The position numbers and the translations under genes were made by a program. DNA of 64,000 bases. Source: Conus ventricosus. Lineage: Eukaryota; Mollusca; Gastropoda; Neogastropoda; Conidae. Position 1 is the stretch's first letter, and the number at the start of each line of letters is the position of its first letter. Shown in pieces: positions 22,190-33,399 of this stretch. Location: positions 98,126,440-98,190,439 of the forward strand of contig CM031602.1 in NCBI GenBank assembly GCA_018398815.1. The letters run 5' to 3'. The notes under the pieces were generated by a model. It did not search any database, was not told where the DNA came from, and saw only the letters and a program-made list of their open reading frames with translations.

Positions 22190-23124
22190 CGTGAACAGAG
22201 TCCGGGTCTTCAATGGCCTTTGGGCTTTGACCCTTTAAAGGGTTGGGGGGGGGCTTATTTTTTTGGGGGGGGCCTTTTTGTTTTTTTTCTGCTTGCAATA
22301 TTACTGGGTCAGAATTTATTTCGTTTTTTCCGACCTTCTGTTCATTGCCTGCCACAAGGATTTCATTATTGTAGTTTATTATTGTGCCTATCTGGAGTCT
22401 GAGGTCAGAAGGCAGCATGTATAAACCAGTGCCAACAGCAAAGTCTTACTTTCGATCTTGCGTATTGTAAAACATTTTGGTACCTTTTTATACTTGAAGG
22501 TAAATCAACTGCAGAATTAATGGCGTCCTCTAAATTAAGTATTGTTTTTGTGCATCAAAGCCAGTAGAAGGATCTGTTATGCTCGATCTCGTTTGTGCTT
22601 GCGAACCTAGCAAACACCAAACGTAAGTACGAACAGAGTCGTTTATTCGTTCTATTCCTGCTTTAGTTAGGCCCTTAGAAGTGTCTAAGAAAATGTTGTC
22701 CATGCTGTTTTATGCTCTTCTCTATATGGACCCTAGGTGAACAGTTGTGCCTGAAGAGAAAGATGTGTAAGGAGGATTCCAGTCATACTTATACTTTCTG
22801 TGCACGCCCCAAAAATAAGGGGTGCCTAAACCATGATTAAGATCCAACTTTGTCTAAAGTCTGTCTTGATGTTAATATTAAATTCGTTACAGATCCTTTC
22901 AAAAGCCTTCATGTCTATTCTGTTGCTGAATGGATTAAACGGTTTGTCATTTGGTAATGGTGCTTCCAATTCAGACAAAATACGTCTAAAGGTGTAATAG
23001 AAATGAAATCTATACACGACCTCACCAAAGGATCAGGATGATTTAAGTGATCAGCATACGACACTCCACATCCAGTTGATGCACAAAACACAGCAAAGTT
23101 TAACTGGTTCTGATAAAACTGCAT
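22173..23124 (-). pseudogene. Conserved structural-type protein 2 (S2) of the element
   Basis: The ATG at 23124 opens with a block beginning M-Q-F-Y-Q-N-Q-L-N-F-A, followed by T-G-C-G-V-S. I recognise this from predicted invertebrate proteins associated with Polinton/adintovirus-like elements. Near the end, about 22410-22350, is a block with L-R-L-Q-I-G-T-I-I. It covers about 317 codons, with several frame changes in the middle (22830-22430). A capsid or other virion role is inferred only from context. The adjacent divergent gene S3 starts about 80 bp upstream. Confidence 0.55.
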
Positions 23125-23206
23125 CGATGACTAAACCACACTTTCGCGATGTAGTCTTTTTTAATAGGGGGGTTAAGATATCTGTTTAATGGAGTACTAA
23201 CCTTTT

Positions 23207-24027
23207 ATGAAAAGTGTCAGTCTGGGTCACAGCAATGTCGAGGGCGTCAGTTGCTATATTTTTAAGATTGTAGTGCGGCCCAACAGAATATTTTGCATCT
23301 TTAGTATATTTGAACGCGCTCATTTTTATTTTGTTCAAAAATGTTTTGTAACAAAAACAACTCAAGACCGTCCTTCGTTTTTAGAGCATGCTATTGATAA
23401 CGAATGCGGAACCGAACGGTCGCGCTCCATGAAATATTCTACAAAGCCCGTATGGTTTAATATAACCAAATCCAAGGAGAATAATAAGATTAAAAAAGTT
23501 AATAATAGACGCCAATTAGTTAGCCAGTTAACCATACCTGATGGTTATTACGGTTTTGCTCGCTAAAAGAAGCAATGAGTAACTTCGACATTGCTCTCAA
23601 ACTTAACAATGCGAATCTGAAAACAATGTTGACCTTCAAACCTGAAGAAAAAAGAGTAGGGTACTATTTTGATAAAGAGCTAGCTAAAATGTTAGGCTTT
23701 ACAACTGCCAATCGGTCCGTTCATAGTTTTAGAGTTACGTCAAACAAAACTACTTATGAGGGAGAAAATCCGCTCGATCTTGCATTACATTCATTACTCT
23801 ATGTTCATTTGGATGAGCTGAGCACTGATGAAAACTTATGATGGAAGGCCCTCAACTGTTTTAAGAGCTCTTCCGACAGGGAAAGCTGCATATTGCGATT
23901 ATGAAATTATACAATTCCCTAATTTACAGTTTAAAAGATTAGTTTGTGGGAGGGTTGGATCATTTAATATAAAAATTGCAGACAAAGCGGGAAAGTTGTG
24001 AAATGTGATAACCTGCACATTGTTTAG
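23207..24027 (+). pseudogene. Conserved structural-type protein 3 (S3), possible jelly-roll capsid component
   Basis: Two open frames (23207-23563 and 23575-23838) and a third to the TAG at 24025-24027 are parts of one gene split by small frameshifts. Features I associate with element-encoded capsid-like proteins are I-P-D-G-Y-Y near 23541, L-A-K-M-L-G-F near 23682-23702, and a short L-Y-V-H-L-D block near 23797. The strand-rich, D/N/T-rich character fits a beta-sandwich, but no fold can be proven by eye. About 272 codons in total. It is followed on the same strand by S4 and the ATPase. Confidence 0.5.
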
Positions 24028-24053
24028 GAAATAAAATAATAACTGTACTAAAA

Positions 24054-24910
24054 ATGTCGCGGGGGCCAGAAGAATCAGGAGTTACATTAGCGCCTGTAAG
24101 GTGTATAACTTTAAAAATTAAAAGACCTTGCAGATGTTGCGGACTTTGAACAGAATGGCGAAATAGGCACTTTGTATGGTTTTGAGTAACACTAAAGATG
24201 GCGATTATAAACGCAAAGAGGTTGGCGACAACAAAAAGTTTCCTAAACTAGAACAACTGCGCAATCTAGAGGCAAATAATGTTGGCCAGTATGAATATAA
24301 AATAGTTCGAAAACCTGACCTCAAATGGCACTTAGAACCATATTTAGAATGGGACATAAAATTTGAATTCATAAGCCCATTTACATTTTTTGGCCGTCAA
24401 AAAAGTTTCAGAAAAGCATTCAACTCTGGCCCTTTACATGTAAGTCTTATGCCAATGACAATAGTCGGAAAGAGATTGAAATAAAGCCGTATGGGAAAAA
24501 ACAGTACATCCTCCACAGAAGAGAAGCGGTTTTAAAAGATGCTTCTACAAAATTACAGTTCATGCCGCAAATGAAATTAGGGACACGTTCACAATAATAT
24601 TTGAAATTTCTGTCTTAAAAGATAAGGAGAGGGATGGGGTTGTGGGCGTTAGTGACGTCCTTTTAAAGGAATTCTAATTAGCTGGCAAAACTTAGACGTT
24701 GACAGTCTTAAAGTTACTGTTGTCATTCTTCACAATGGTGAGGATATTAAGGTCATAACAACAAGCAAAAAAATCAATATTAGTCTAAATAGAAACAATC
24801 TTACAGCACTGAATTGGATTAATCTTACACATTTAGACCTTATAGGATTTTATTATACTGAACAAGTTTTAACAGAGGGCATGATAAAAACAATAACCGG
24901 ATTAGATTAA
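24054..24910 (+). pseudogene. Conserved protein 4 (S4) between S3 and the ATPase, unrecognised
   Basis: ATG at 24054 and TAA at 24908-24910, about 285 codons with at least two frameshifts. The largest clean frame is 24176-24481. The middle is charged and aromatic (W-H-L-E-P-Y-L-E-W-D block near 24330). The last 110 codons read as alternating hydrophobic/polar residues typical of beta strands. It starts 27 bp after S3 and is followed after 34 bp by the ATPase, so the three probably form one transcription unit. I do not know its function. Confidence 0.45.
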
Positions 24911-24943
24911 GTTCTGTTATAAAACTATGGAGCAGTTAAACTT

Positions 24944-25536
24944 ATGACAAAAACTCCTCATTGTTCATTAATTTGTGGACAAACTGGTTGTGGGAAAACA
25001 ATATTTGTCCACGACCTATTACAAACAGTTTATCGCTATAATTTTAATCATATTGTGATTTTCTGTCCAACACTTAAATGGAACAAAGCATATCATTAAA
25101 GAAGGTTTATATGGGCAGATGATAACATATTTTTAGTTAATCCTAGCAATAAACTGAGTGAATGTCTAGAACGCTTTTTTATATTGTTTGAGGGAACGCA
25201 GACGCTATTTATTATAGATGACTGTTCAGCAGAAAAAGACATAGTTAAAAAAAAAAAGAGAACACTTTTGTCAAAAACTACTTTCATGGAAGGCATGCTG
25301 GATAAGTGTGTGGATTTTATGTCAGAAATTAACTCGGTTTTAAAAGACTTTAGAGAACAGTTAAAGACTGTAGTTCTATTTCACATAAAGACAGAGACTC
25401 ATTTGATGAATGTTTGCGCAAAATGATGTTATTGAAAATGACCAGAAAAACATAGGATTAAGCAAAAACTAAAATAAAAAGTTTAGTAAATTAGTATTGA
25501 AAACGGATAACCCTACACAGTATGTTTGTTTGTAGA
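24944..25536 (+). pseudogene. A32-like/FtsK-HerA-type DNA-packaging ATPase
   Basis: ATG at 24944 and TAG at 25534-25536, about 197 codons. Walker A, G-Q-T-G-C-G-K-T, is intact at 24977-25000. Walker B, L-F-I-I-D-D, lies at 25205-25222. This architecture and size fit the genome-packaging ATPase of Polintons, adintoviruses and related double-jelly-roll viruses, which drives DNA into the capsid. Frame is lost around 25090-25200 and 25400-25450. The C-terminal stretch up to the stop is recognisable in another frame. Confidence 0.75.
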
Positions 25537-25573
25537 TAATCGTTATTTTTGGTTATTGAAGTCTATACTTGTC

Positions 25574-25662
25574 AGAGACAGTAATATGCTGATTCTAGGT
25601 CCTTTCGCCCGAAAACTGGTTGAGGCAAAAGTGGCCTAGAATCGGCATTTTTACTGTTCTCT
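25574..25662. repeat. Imperfect 29-bp inverted repeat just after the ATPase
   Basis: Arms 25574-25602 and 25633-25662 pair at about 25 of 29 positions around a 30-nt loop. It begins 38 bp after the ATPase stop. It could be a transcription-ending hairpin, part of the element's terminus, or unrelated. Confidence 0.6.
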
Positions 25663-26241
25663 GCGTCTGTGCCGAGAGCTTAAAACAGTAGAGGAAGAGA
25701 GGGCTTATTATTTTTCAAGTGCTGAAAACACTAAGGACTTGTTCGTGCTTTTCTTTCAGGTTTTTATTTAAAGGAAATACTTTAAATTTCTTGGGGGAAG
25801 GGGTATTGCCCACGCACGAACTGACACAGGTCGCCTCAGTGACAATTGGAGTGTGACCCTCCAGTGCCAGGGGGCAGTGACCGTAAAAGTGCGTGAATCG
25901 TGCCGGGGAATTTGCTTACCTGTAACTCTTGGAGGGGGAGGGAGGGGGTGTCAAGCTCGTGGGAATAGTGGTTTACGTGTGTAAACTAACGCTCGTGAAA
26001 CTGGAGTTCTTCGATGTGTATGGGGAATTCCGTGAATGTGAGTGCTGTCTTGTGAGTTTCCCGAGATGAACTCGGATGTCGTGGTGTATCTGCAAGTTAG
26101 TACGAACTGAGGCGTTATCCGCAAAGGGTTTGGGGTTGGCCTCGTGCTCAGGGTTTGTTTCTGGCTTTGGGGGCGGGAGTCTTGGTATGCCCTCGACCGA
26201 CTTTTGAAGGTTTGGCTACCAGAGAAGGACGGCGGGGGTTT
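25663..26241. other. No recognisable feature
   Basis: Composition changes from AT-rich to mixed or G-rich near 25800. No gene recognised. Confidence 0.4.
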
Positions 26242-26410
26242 CGGTGTTCAGCCGGGTTCTGCACGTACCAGGGCGTTGACTGTCTGGCAGTGTCCCGGCG
26301 ACTGAGGTGTCGTCCAGTGTGTCGTCCGCGTTTTGACTGTCGGTGTTGGTGTTCAGCGAGGGGTTCTGCACGTACCAGGGCGTTGACTGTCTGGCAGTGT
26401 CCCGGCGTCT
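26242..26410. repeat. Direct repeat with 107-bp spacing
   Basis: A 46-bp stretch beginning GGTTCTGCACGTACCAGGG and ending TGTCCCGGCG occurs at 26255-26300 and 26362-26407. Neighbouring words (TCGGTGTT, GTGTCGTCC) also recur, so the original unit was about 107 bp. Confidence 0.75.
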
Positions 26411-29400
26411 GGGGGTTTGTCGTCCTTTGTGTGTCGTTCCCTGTTTTGTCCAAGGTAGCGTGAAAAGTAATGGAAAGTCTGGAGGGCTGTGTATTGGGTG
26501 TTGTAGATATCATGGTTTCATCAACTTTTGTGTTTCAGTTTCCCGGAACGGGAGGATTTCCTTTTAATTTGATTTTTTCTTTCTATGTAATTTGACTAAG
26601 AGGGGGAAAAATTTTAAATGTGCGGAAGTTTGAAGAGAAGAATAAAATTTTAACTTAAGTCGGGGAAAAACCGTAAAACATGGAATGAAGTAATGGGCAT
26701 CCGGTTCAAACACTGATACAGATAGGTGGATGTGTTACAGCGGTTTTGATGTGCTAAGACAATATGTTGTACGGGGTAGTGGTCGCGGGTGTACAGAAAT
26801 ACTGGTTTCAAGTTTGATAAAGTTTGGGTTATTTTCTGAGAGTGTACTTGGTATCGGAGGACGGGAACTTTTAATATAAGAGGACGTCACGCGGTGCGGG
26901 CCAGGTACGGAGGGCAGACTGCTTGTGATGTGTCTGGGCGTGTGTGGGGTTTATCGATAGGTGACGGGTGGGGTACCTCGGATAGACAGGTCTTGTAGAA
27001 TTTTCACTTTTGGTGTTTGCGCTCGGAACTAAACCAGGGTGGATGGGCGGAAAGGAAATGAAGGATCATTATATTTATATAAAGAATTGTTTTTTCTTTT
27101 TTTAAAATTATTATTAAAGTTTTTGCAGGTGAATTTATGATTGTGTTAAATCCCAATAGTAGTATTACTTAGATTATTTGGGTACAGGTTATTACGATTG
27201 TAAAATAAGAGAAAAAAAAAAAATAGCAGATGATATAATAAAAGGCGTTTAAGATATTTAGGAATTGTGCCTCAGAGGCCTACATTTGGTGTGTAATATA
27301 TGTAATGGTTGTTTTAGTCGACTGTGGTGCACCAGTATTCAAAAATGTTTTCCGCAGCAATGTGGTGTCAGTAGAACAATGTATAGCAGCGCTCGGAAAT
27401 CCTTGTCGAGCTTATGTAATTGGTGATTGTCCTAGCGCTTGATAATTACTGATGACATTTTTTGGTTTATGATTGTGCATGCTTTGGATACCCGGTTTTG
27501 ATTTTATTATTTTGGTTTTGCTTGAAATGTGTTTGATTCTATTAAGCATGTTACTGATAATCGATCCGGGAAATTGTGACCGGCACTGTCGTCACTAACG
27601 GGCGGATTGTTCGTTTGTTCGTTGCAGTGAATATGATTTAAAGTTCTTATTGAATCATTGTCTTGGAGACCTCGATGGGGAAAAGAAGTCGTGGGGATGT
27701 AATTCAGACAGTGTAATCACTTTTATGAAGGAACGGTTATAATTTTTTCGTGGCTGTTGAGGGAATGGAGAGTCAATGTAATTGGTTTAAATGTGTAAAG
27801 GAACATTTCTGGTGTGAGAGAATCTTGATGTCAAGGTGGCTGGTTGTGTAAGTCATGATTTGAAATTCCAATTAGCTGTCGCACTTTGGGTTGTGACATG
27901 TAAACACTGAGAACCATTTACTTTAGTGAAGCAACAAATAAGTATAACTGTATTCTTCTGTGGTAGTAAGACATTTCCTTTTTCACAGGGTTCCGGCAAG
28001 TTTTAAAGTACCTCCCCTACACGGCAAATCCGTGAGGGGCGGCCTCTCAGGTGGTGGAGTTGGGACCGCCATCCCCACTGTCATCCCTGCCCACTTTCTC
28101 TGCCGGAGTGGGGACGCACCCGGGGCCGGCAGGAAGCGTCCGGTCGGGACGTCATCTCCCTTCCACAGTCCGAGGGTGTGGCAGTTCCTCTGACTTCAAC
28201 TGTCTCTTCAGGGTGGCAAGCGTCTTGAGGGCCCACCGCAGTAAATTTCCCTCAGCGTGTGACTCGCGGGGGTGGTTGGTGCCCGGTAGGGAGGGAACCG
28301 CGTTCTTCGACGTGTCACAACGTTCCTCTCCTATTTCGTATCAAGCGCTTCAGTGAAGGTTTTGTGTTTGGGGGGTGCATTAGTGTGAGAGCGCCGCAAG
28401 CAGACCGACGTTTTTTAAACCATATCGGGAAACGGTGGTTGCCGTTGTTTGTTTTGTTTTTTGTGTGTGTGGTTTGTTTTTTGGAAGTTTTTTTTTTGCC
28501 TGGTCAAGTACCCACCAGGGACTTCGGATGAAGTATTTTAAAATATGACATTGGTGCGGGGTTTCCTGTTACAATTGGTGTTGAATATTTGGGGTTAAGC
28601 TTTGGGGTCCGATGGTTTGACACCGGCACATAAAAATTAGTATAAAGAATACATTTAAAGAAAAGCATTGCGGGGGGCATCTCGGGTTTATGACGTATCA
28701 AAACCTTGCTTGATATTTCATCCCGGATTACCAGGTGATGTTTATTTCACCCTTGTCCCCTCTGGTATTGGCCTTTAGTGGGCTGAGGTGTGTATCTGTG
28801 CCTCCTGAGGAAGGGTCGCTAAATGTATAGTGCAGTACATGCGTGCACCGGTATGCAGAAGGGCCATGCTTGATGGTCGGTATTGGTAACATAGTTGGAT
28901 TGTTTTGGGGGTTTGTTTGTTGTTGTTTTTTGCCTGTGTGGGTTGGATAATATAGAGGTCTGGGTGTTTTATCTGCCATTCTGTGGGTGAGTGCGTGTGT
29001 GAAAAGCAAATAAAGCCTTCTGTTTTGTGCACCGTATTTTTTTTTTGTGTGTGTGTGTTTGTTGTGTGCGTTCATACTCAGTAAAAGGGGAAAGGGGTGG
29101 TTATAACGGGATATATTAATACATATATCCCTGTCTACTGTCTTATACAGTGACAGAGGGATTCAACCAAATTCCAGGGTTTCCCCCACCTGGAATAGAT
29201 CTATTTAAAAACAAGCTTATCTTTCTCTGGTAGTGTGGTTTGGAATTCACTTCCACTATATTTCCGAAGCCCCAAAATGCAGAAAACCTTCAGGGAAAAA
29301 AAATTACACATTTCACAGTAGGTCATTACTAGTAGGGAAAAATACATATACCAAACACAACCCCCTTTGTTTTGCTGCATATAAAACTGATACCCGCTTC

Positions 29401-29689
29401 CTTTCTTAAACCAGATAATGATAATTGAAAGATATGGTTACATTGGTTTTGTTAATGACTATAATTTATATCATGATGAATGAATGTTGTGATCACTGAT
29501 TTTATTGATGCATTGTCACTAACTGATTGATTCCAAATATTTTTGATTTATTTAAGCATTGTATCTAATGATGACAAATGCGTGCCCTGCCCTGGTAACT
29601 GTTGATTATATTGATGTATTGTTGCTTTTTTTCAAATTTTATAGTAATGTTTAGTATAATTATTTTGGATGAAGAAAGGAAATATCTCT
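26411..29689. other. Long unassigned stretch
   Basis: No gene supported. 27970-28360 is GC-rich with open frames in two registers but no recognisable protein. 28720-29040 ends in AATAAAG near 29009 and could be an untranslated 3' region of an unknown transcript or repeat. 29440-29600 repeats short words such as TTGATGCATTGT, which also occur in repeat E downstream. The rest is AT-rich and featureless. Confidence 0.35.
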
Positions 29690-29905
29690 CCCCTCTCCCT
29701 CTCCATCTCTCTCTCCTCTCTTCTTCTCTCCCTCTCTCTTCTCTCTCTATCTATCTATCTATCTATCTCCGTATTAAAGGCTTTCGTATTGATGTATGTC
29801 ACTAAGTTTATAATTATGGTTTTGGGTAGTGTATGAACAGTTCAAGAAGAAGAAGAAGAAAAGATGAGGGAGGGGGGGGGAAAGATTATGATGGCATCTC
29901 TCTCT

Positions 29906-29938
<33 letters not shown>

Positions 29939-30030
29939 ACACACACACACACCACACACACACACACACACAAAAGCGCGTGCGCGCGGTGCGCGCGTGC
30001 CCGCGCGCTTGCACGCGCACACGCACACAT
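29690..30030. repeat. CT, ATCT, CT and AC microsatellites with a Z-DNA-prone GC/GT tail
   Basis: CTC/TC runs and (ATCT)n lie at 29693-29769. TC lies at 29898-29938 and AC at 29938-29972. Alternating purine/pyrimidine GCGCGTGCGCGCGGTGCGCG-like sequence follows to about 30030. Confidence 0.85.
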
Positions 30031-30074
30031 ACACAACCTGATAATGAGCGTTATGACTTTTGACGATAGGACTT

Positions 30075-30263
30075 TATTGTGCTAACTGATAATGGATTGT
30101 AGTACTGCTCGTTCTTGTCTTGCCTTGCAACCATATTATATAATTGTTAAAGAACAAAAAAACAAACAAAAAAGTTGATATTATTGATGCATTGTAGTTG
30201 TCTAATTATTATCCTTAGCATTGCTGTATGTTAATATTTTACAAAAGGAATGTATCTCTCTCT

Positions 30264-30315
<52 letters not shown>

Positions 30316-30329
30316 CTCTCTCTCTCTGT

Positions 30330-30389
<60 letters not shown>

Positions 30390-30790
30390 GTCTGTCTCCC
30401 CCACCTCTCTCCCCCTCTCTTTCTCTTCGATAGGAGGATCGCTTATTCTATGTTGTGTGTGTGATTTTTTTTTCTCTCTTCTATGAAATTTATTTCTTTA
30501 TTTATGTTTGTTGTTGCAATTGCTTTCTTTTTTCTTTTTTTTTTCTCCTTCAAAGTCATCTATGCCTTAAATTTTAATGGATGAACAATTTATCAAGTTT
30601 TAATGCATTTGTGAAGATATGTGAGTTTGTTATAATTTTTGTTAGTTTTTAGTCGCTAGTTATGCTTAGTAGTCGCTAGTCATGCTTAGTTAGTCCCTTA
30701 GTGGGGCGAGGGCCGGATGAAAAGAAGCATGTGTTTGCTTATCTGTTACCTTTGGAAATAAAGATTATCATCATCATCATCATCATCATC
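30075..30790 (+). mobile_element. Repeat family E, plus copy, uninterrupted
   Basis: This is homologous, in the same internal order, to the reverse complement of 19280-17700, but without the two SINEs. It carries a CT microsatellite of about 170 bp (30253-30425) where the other copy has GT plus GA runs. It ends in AATAAAGATTATC and (ATC)n near 30760-30790. Its 5' extent is unclear. Confidence 0.7.
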
Positions 30791-31224
30791 TCTCTCTCCC
30801 CCACCCCCTCCCACACACACACAGAGGATACTGCTAGATCTAGATTCACGCGACGAAACAAACTGGGCTTCAAATATCTAAACTGTTTACGCTAGGATAT
30901 GGTTTTGTTTGGACAAATCAAGATATGGAAAAAAAATAATTGCTTTTTTGCATGATTTTAGGGAAAGATTATTTTTATTTAGGTGGCAGGAATGGGATTT
31001 TCAGATCCAGAATAACGATAGATCTAGCATGGACTGTCAATGGCCTCTTTCACATATCCATCTTGCCAGGCGGACGCGGCTGTCAAAACAGGGTCCACTA
31101 TGGCCGCCGCCTTAGCCCTAAGTAAGGTTAAATGACACAACAGGCAATCCCTTTTTAAAGTGTAGGGAAAGCGATTTAGTCAAAATCATTTGGCCCCTAA
31201 TTACGCCGTTATGACGTTTTGCAG

Positions 31225-31257
31225 ATGTACGATCAAGTTAAACTGTTCAAGTTTAAG
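31225..31257 (+). other. Candidate 33-bp exon starting with ATG
   Basis: It is preceded by a polypyrimidine-like stretch ending TTTTGCAG and followed by GTAAGTCT, both good splice signals. It begins with ATG and reads 11 codons (M-Y-D-Q-V-K-L-F...) in frame. No family recognised; such a pattern can arise by chance. Confidence 0.25.
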
Positions 31258-31414
31258 GTAAGTCTATGTTTTAGACCAGAAACAGTTTACTGGATCAGTG
31301 GTTATTTCTGTGCAATCACAGTTCTGCAGAGAAAGGCATTTAAGATTGGTTTGAAATAGCTATTTTAACGTTTTACAAATATTCATAAACAAGTGTGAAG
31401 AAGTACAAACTTAC

Positions 31415-31462
31415 CTGCATCATCACAGAGGAAGTTCCAAATAACTTGAACACAATAGTAAT
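31415..31462 (-). other. Candidate 48-bp internal exon on the minus strand
   Basis: On the minus strand it is bounded by ...TTTAATAG at the 5' side and GTAAGTTTG at the 3' side. Two frames are open, one reading V-I-W-N-F-L-C-D-D-A, which resembles a helical-repeat protein segment. It lies 150 bp from, and opposite to, the plus-strand candidate. Unproven. Confidence 0.25.
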
Positions 31463-32699
31463 CTATTAAAGGGAGAGATGCAATAATACGTGGCAGACGA
31501 CCGTCTTGCTTCCATGAATCTCACGGGAACTGATAGGTCCAGTCAGGGAGCATGCGCATTGACTGATTCAAACGTCGTGCATCAAGAAGACTGCTAAACC
31601 ACTTTCAAATACAAAACTCGAATCACGTTAGAGCATCACACAATATCAGACATATCGCACAACATCACCTACATGACATGACAACAGACATATCACATAA
31701 TACATACTTGTATGCAACAAATCTAACTGGAAGAGCTGTCCCCTCTACTATAGTCTACAGTCTAGATCTAGATGAAAACACCCAGACTAATTGCTACAGA
31801 AAATATTTTTATGGAACCAGAAAGAATATATTCGCCTAAACATATTCTGAAAGTTATAAGTTTTAGCATGCTCAATAAGTTGTAATTATTTTTATTTATT
31901 TTGTCGATCGGCGATTTCACACTCATGACGCGAATGGCTCTCTGTCGGCAAACGTCTATCACAGGCAGAAATTTCCCAGCCGCTGCAACCGCGCGCGCTG
32001 ACCTTGAGGCGTCACCAGTCGGTAAGTTTATTTATGTTTTGGGGCATTTTCGCCTTCAAACAACCGTTTTGGTTATCGCACAACTTTCCTTTTTAACGTA
32101 GCTAACTCCTGCAAGTCAACACAGCATTTATTCAATTGGTCAGTTTTGAACTTCAGGCTGAAATGTTGTGTTCAGCGTTCACACCCAAAAAAATCGTCTG
32201 CTCCTCTGTCTCACGTCAGCTTGTTTAAAAAAAAAAAAAAAAAGCGCGAGGTGGGGTGAGGGGCGTAAGGAGTGGTGGGTGGGGTGGGGGGAGAGGATGG
32301 GGGGTCTGTATGAAGTGCAAAAGTAAGCTCCTGTTGTATACTTTTATTTACTTTCTTTTTGGCATCAAATGTTTTTCACTTTTGCCAGGGCAAGGGGTCC
32401 GCACCATCTCCAGTAGAGTAATAGTATGGTTCACAAAACATGTTAAAGTCACAAAAATGCTTAAAAGATTCGTTCTCCATAGCAATAGTAACAGTGCTTT
32501 TGATGTTAATAAATATCATTTTAATGATCATTAATGCTTGGAAACTATTATATTTGCTTCCCCCTCCCATTTCCCCTCCCACAACGGGACTGATTTCCAC
32601 CAAAATGTAATGTAAACATGGTTAAGTTTCAGAAATACATTGGAAATATCAAGTTTGTTTTTTTTTCAACCAAATCAAGATCAGTTATTTCGGAAGATC

Positions 32700-33399
32700 A
32701 GATAAGAAAGATAATGTTGCTTATAGCCCAGCCGACCGCAAAGGGCCACATCAGGGCTGTCACCACGTTACAATCAACTCACCAGTCATTGGAAAAAAAA
32801 AAAAAAAAAACCCTTTCACCACATCTCTTTAAATGACATCGTCTAGAAACGTACCAGAAACTTCGTTAAAAATCTTTCTTCCGTAAAAACTTAAATCAGA
32901 TGAAAAATGTTAATCTCTCTCAACAAACTCAAGGATCACGTCTGGCGGGACATCCCTGAACAGGATCTTCATGGACTCCGCTGTAAAATGTTTGTGTCTC
33001 ACATCGTGCAAGTCCCAACACTCTAAAAGAACATGTTTCATTGTGAGTGGCGCATGACAGGATGCACCACGGAGCTTCTTCACTCTTTAAAAGGTACGAA
33101 TGGGTAAAATACGAATGGCCGTGTGCAGCCTGCACAGAACCGTTTCCTCTTTTACGACCACCCGAACGTAGATGGGAGGAACTCCTTAAGGTTTGGACGG
33201 ATCTGAAAGAGTTTGTTATTCGTCTGTGTGTTCCAATCCTCCTGCCAGAGGTCTCTCACATAATCGTTAATTTTGGGTTTCACCATCTGAGCAGGGGATA
33301 TAAATGTTGGACAGTTTCTCTCTTGTGGCGTTCTTGGCTAAACGATCAACCATTTCGTCCCGCCAATGCCAACATGACCAGGAACCCAAGCCAGACTAA
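32700..33399 (-). mobile_element. LINE 3' part: ORF2 C-terminus and 3' UTR, separated from the rest by an LTR element
   Basis: On the minus strand the sequence continues the RNase H domain across the LTR insertion, beginning L-A-W-V-P-G-H-V-G at 33395-33365. It runs through a cysteine/histidine-containing C-terminal part to a TAA at 32910-32912. A 3' UTR with CCCTTTGCGGTCGG follows. A 17-A run at about 32795-32812 interrupts the UTR. The 3' end is put near 32700. Confidence 0.75.

Larger units (their letters stand above)
19381..25545 (-). mobile_element. Polinton/adintovirus-like element, copy B (inverted relative to copy A)
   Basis: It begins abruptly at the gap inside the short hydrophobic/charged gene. 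It then shows S1 (-), the helical gene (+), a small gene (-), S2 (-), S3 (+), S4 (+) and the packaging-type ATPase (+). Its left 1.6 kb is the reverse complement of copy A 330-1944. Polymerase and integrase genes are absent here and would lie inside or beyond the gap. The helical and small genes (20950-22300) are full of short homopolymer expansions (CCCC, GGGG, AAAA), which may be sequence error. The right edge is placed just after the ATPase stop. Confidence 0.75.
30791..32699. other. Unassigned stretch holding two candidate small exons
   Basis: Non-repetitive sequence apart from a poly-A run (32225-32243) and a G-rich patch (32247-32300). Two short splice-bounded candidates are listed separately. 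No full gene model could be built. Confidence 0.35.

Noticed and set aside
26148..26567. Overlapping 74-121 codon frames on both strands
   Set aside because: The region is a GC-rich direct repeat; frames on both strands are equally open and no protein is recognised.
27304..27438. 44-codon frame starting with a protease-like V-D-C-G-A
   Set aside because: Too short, no neighbouring retroelement domains, and the active-site Asp-Thr/Ser-Gly is not present.
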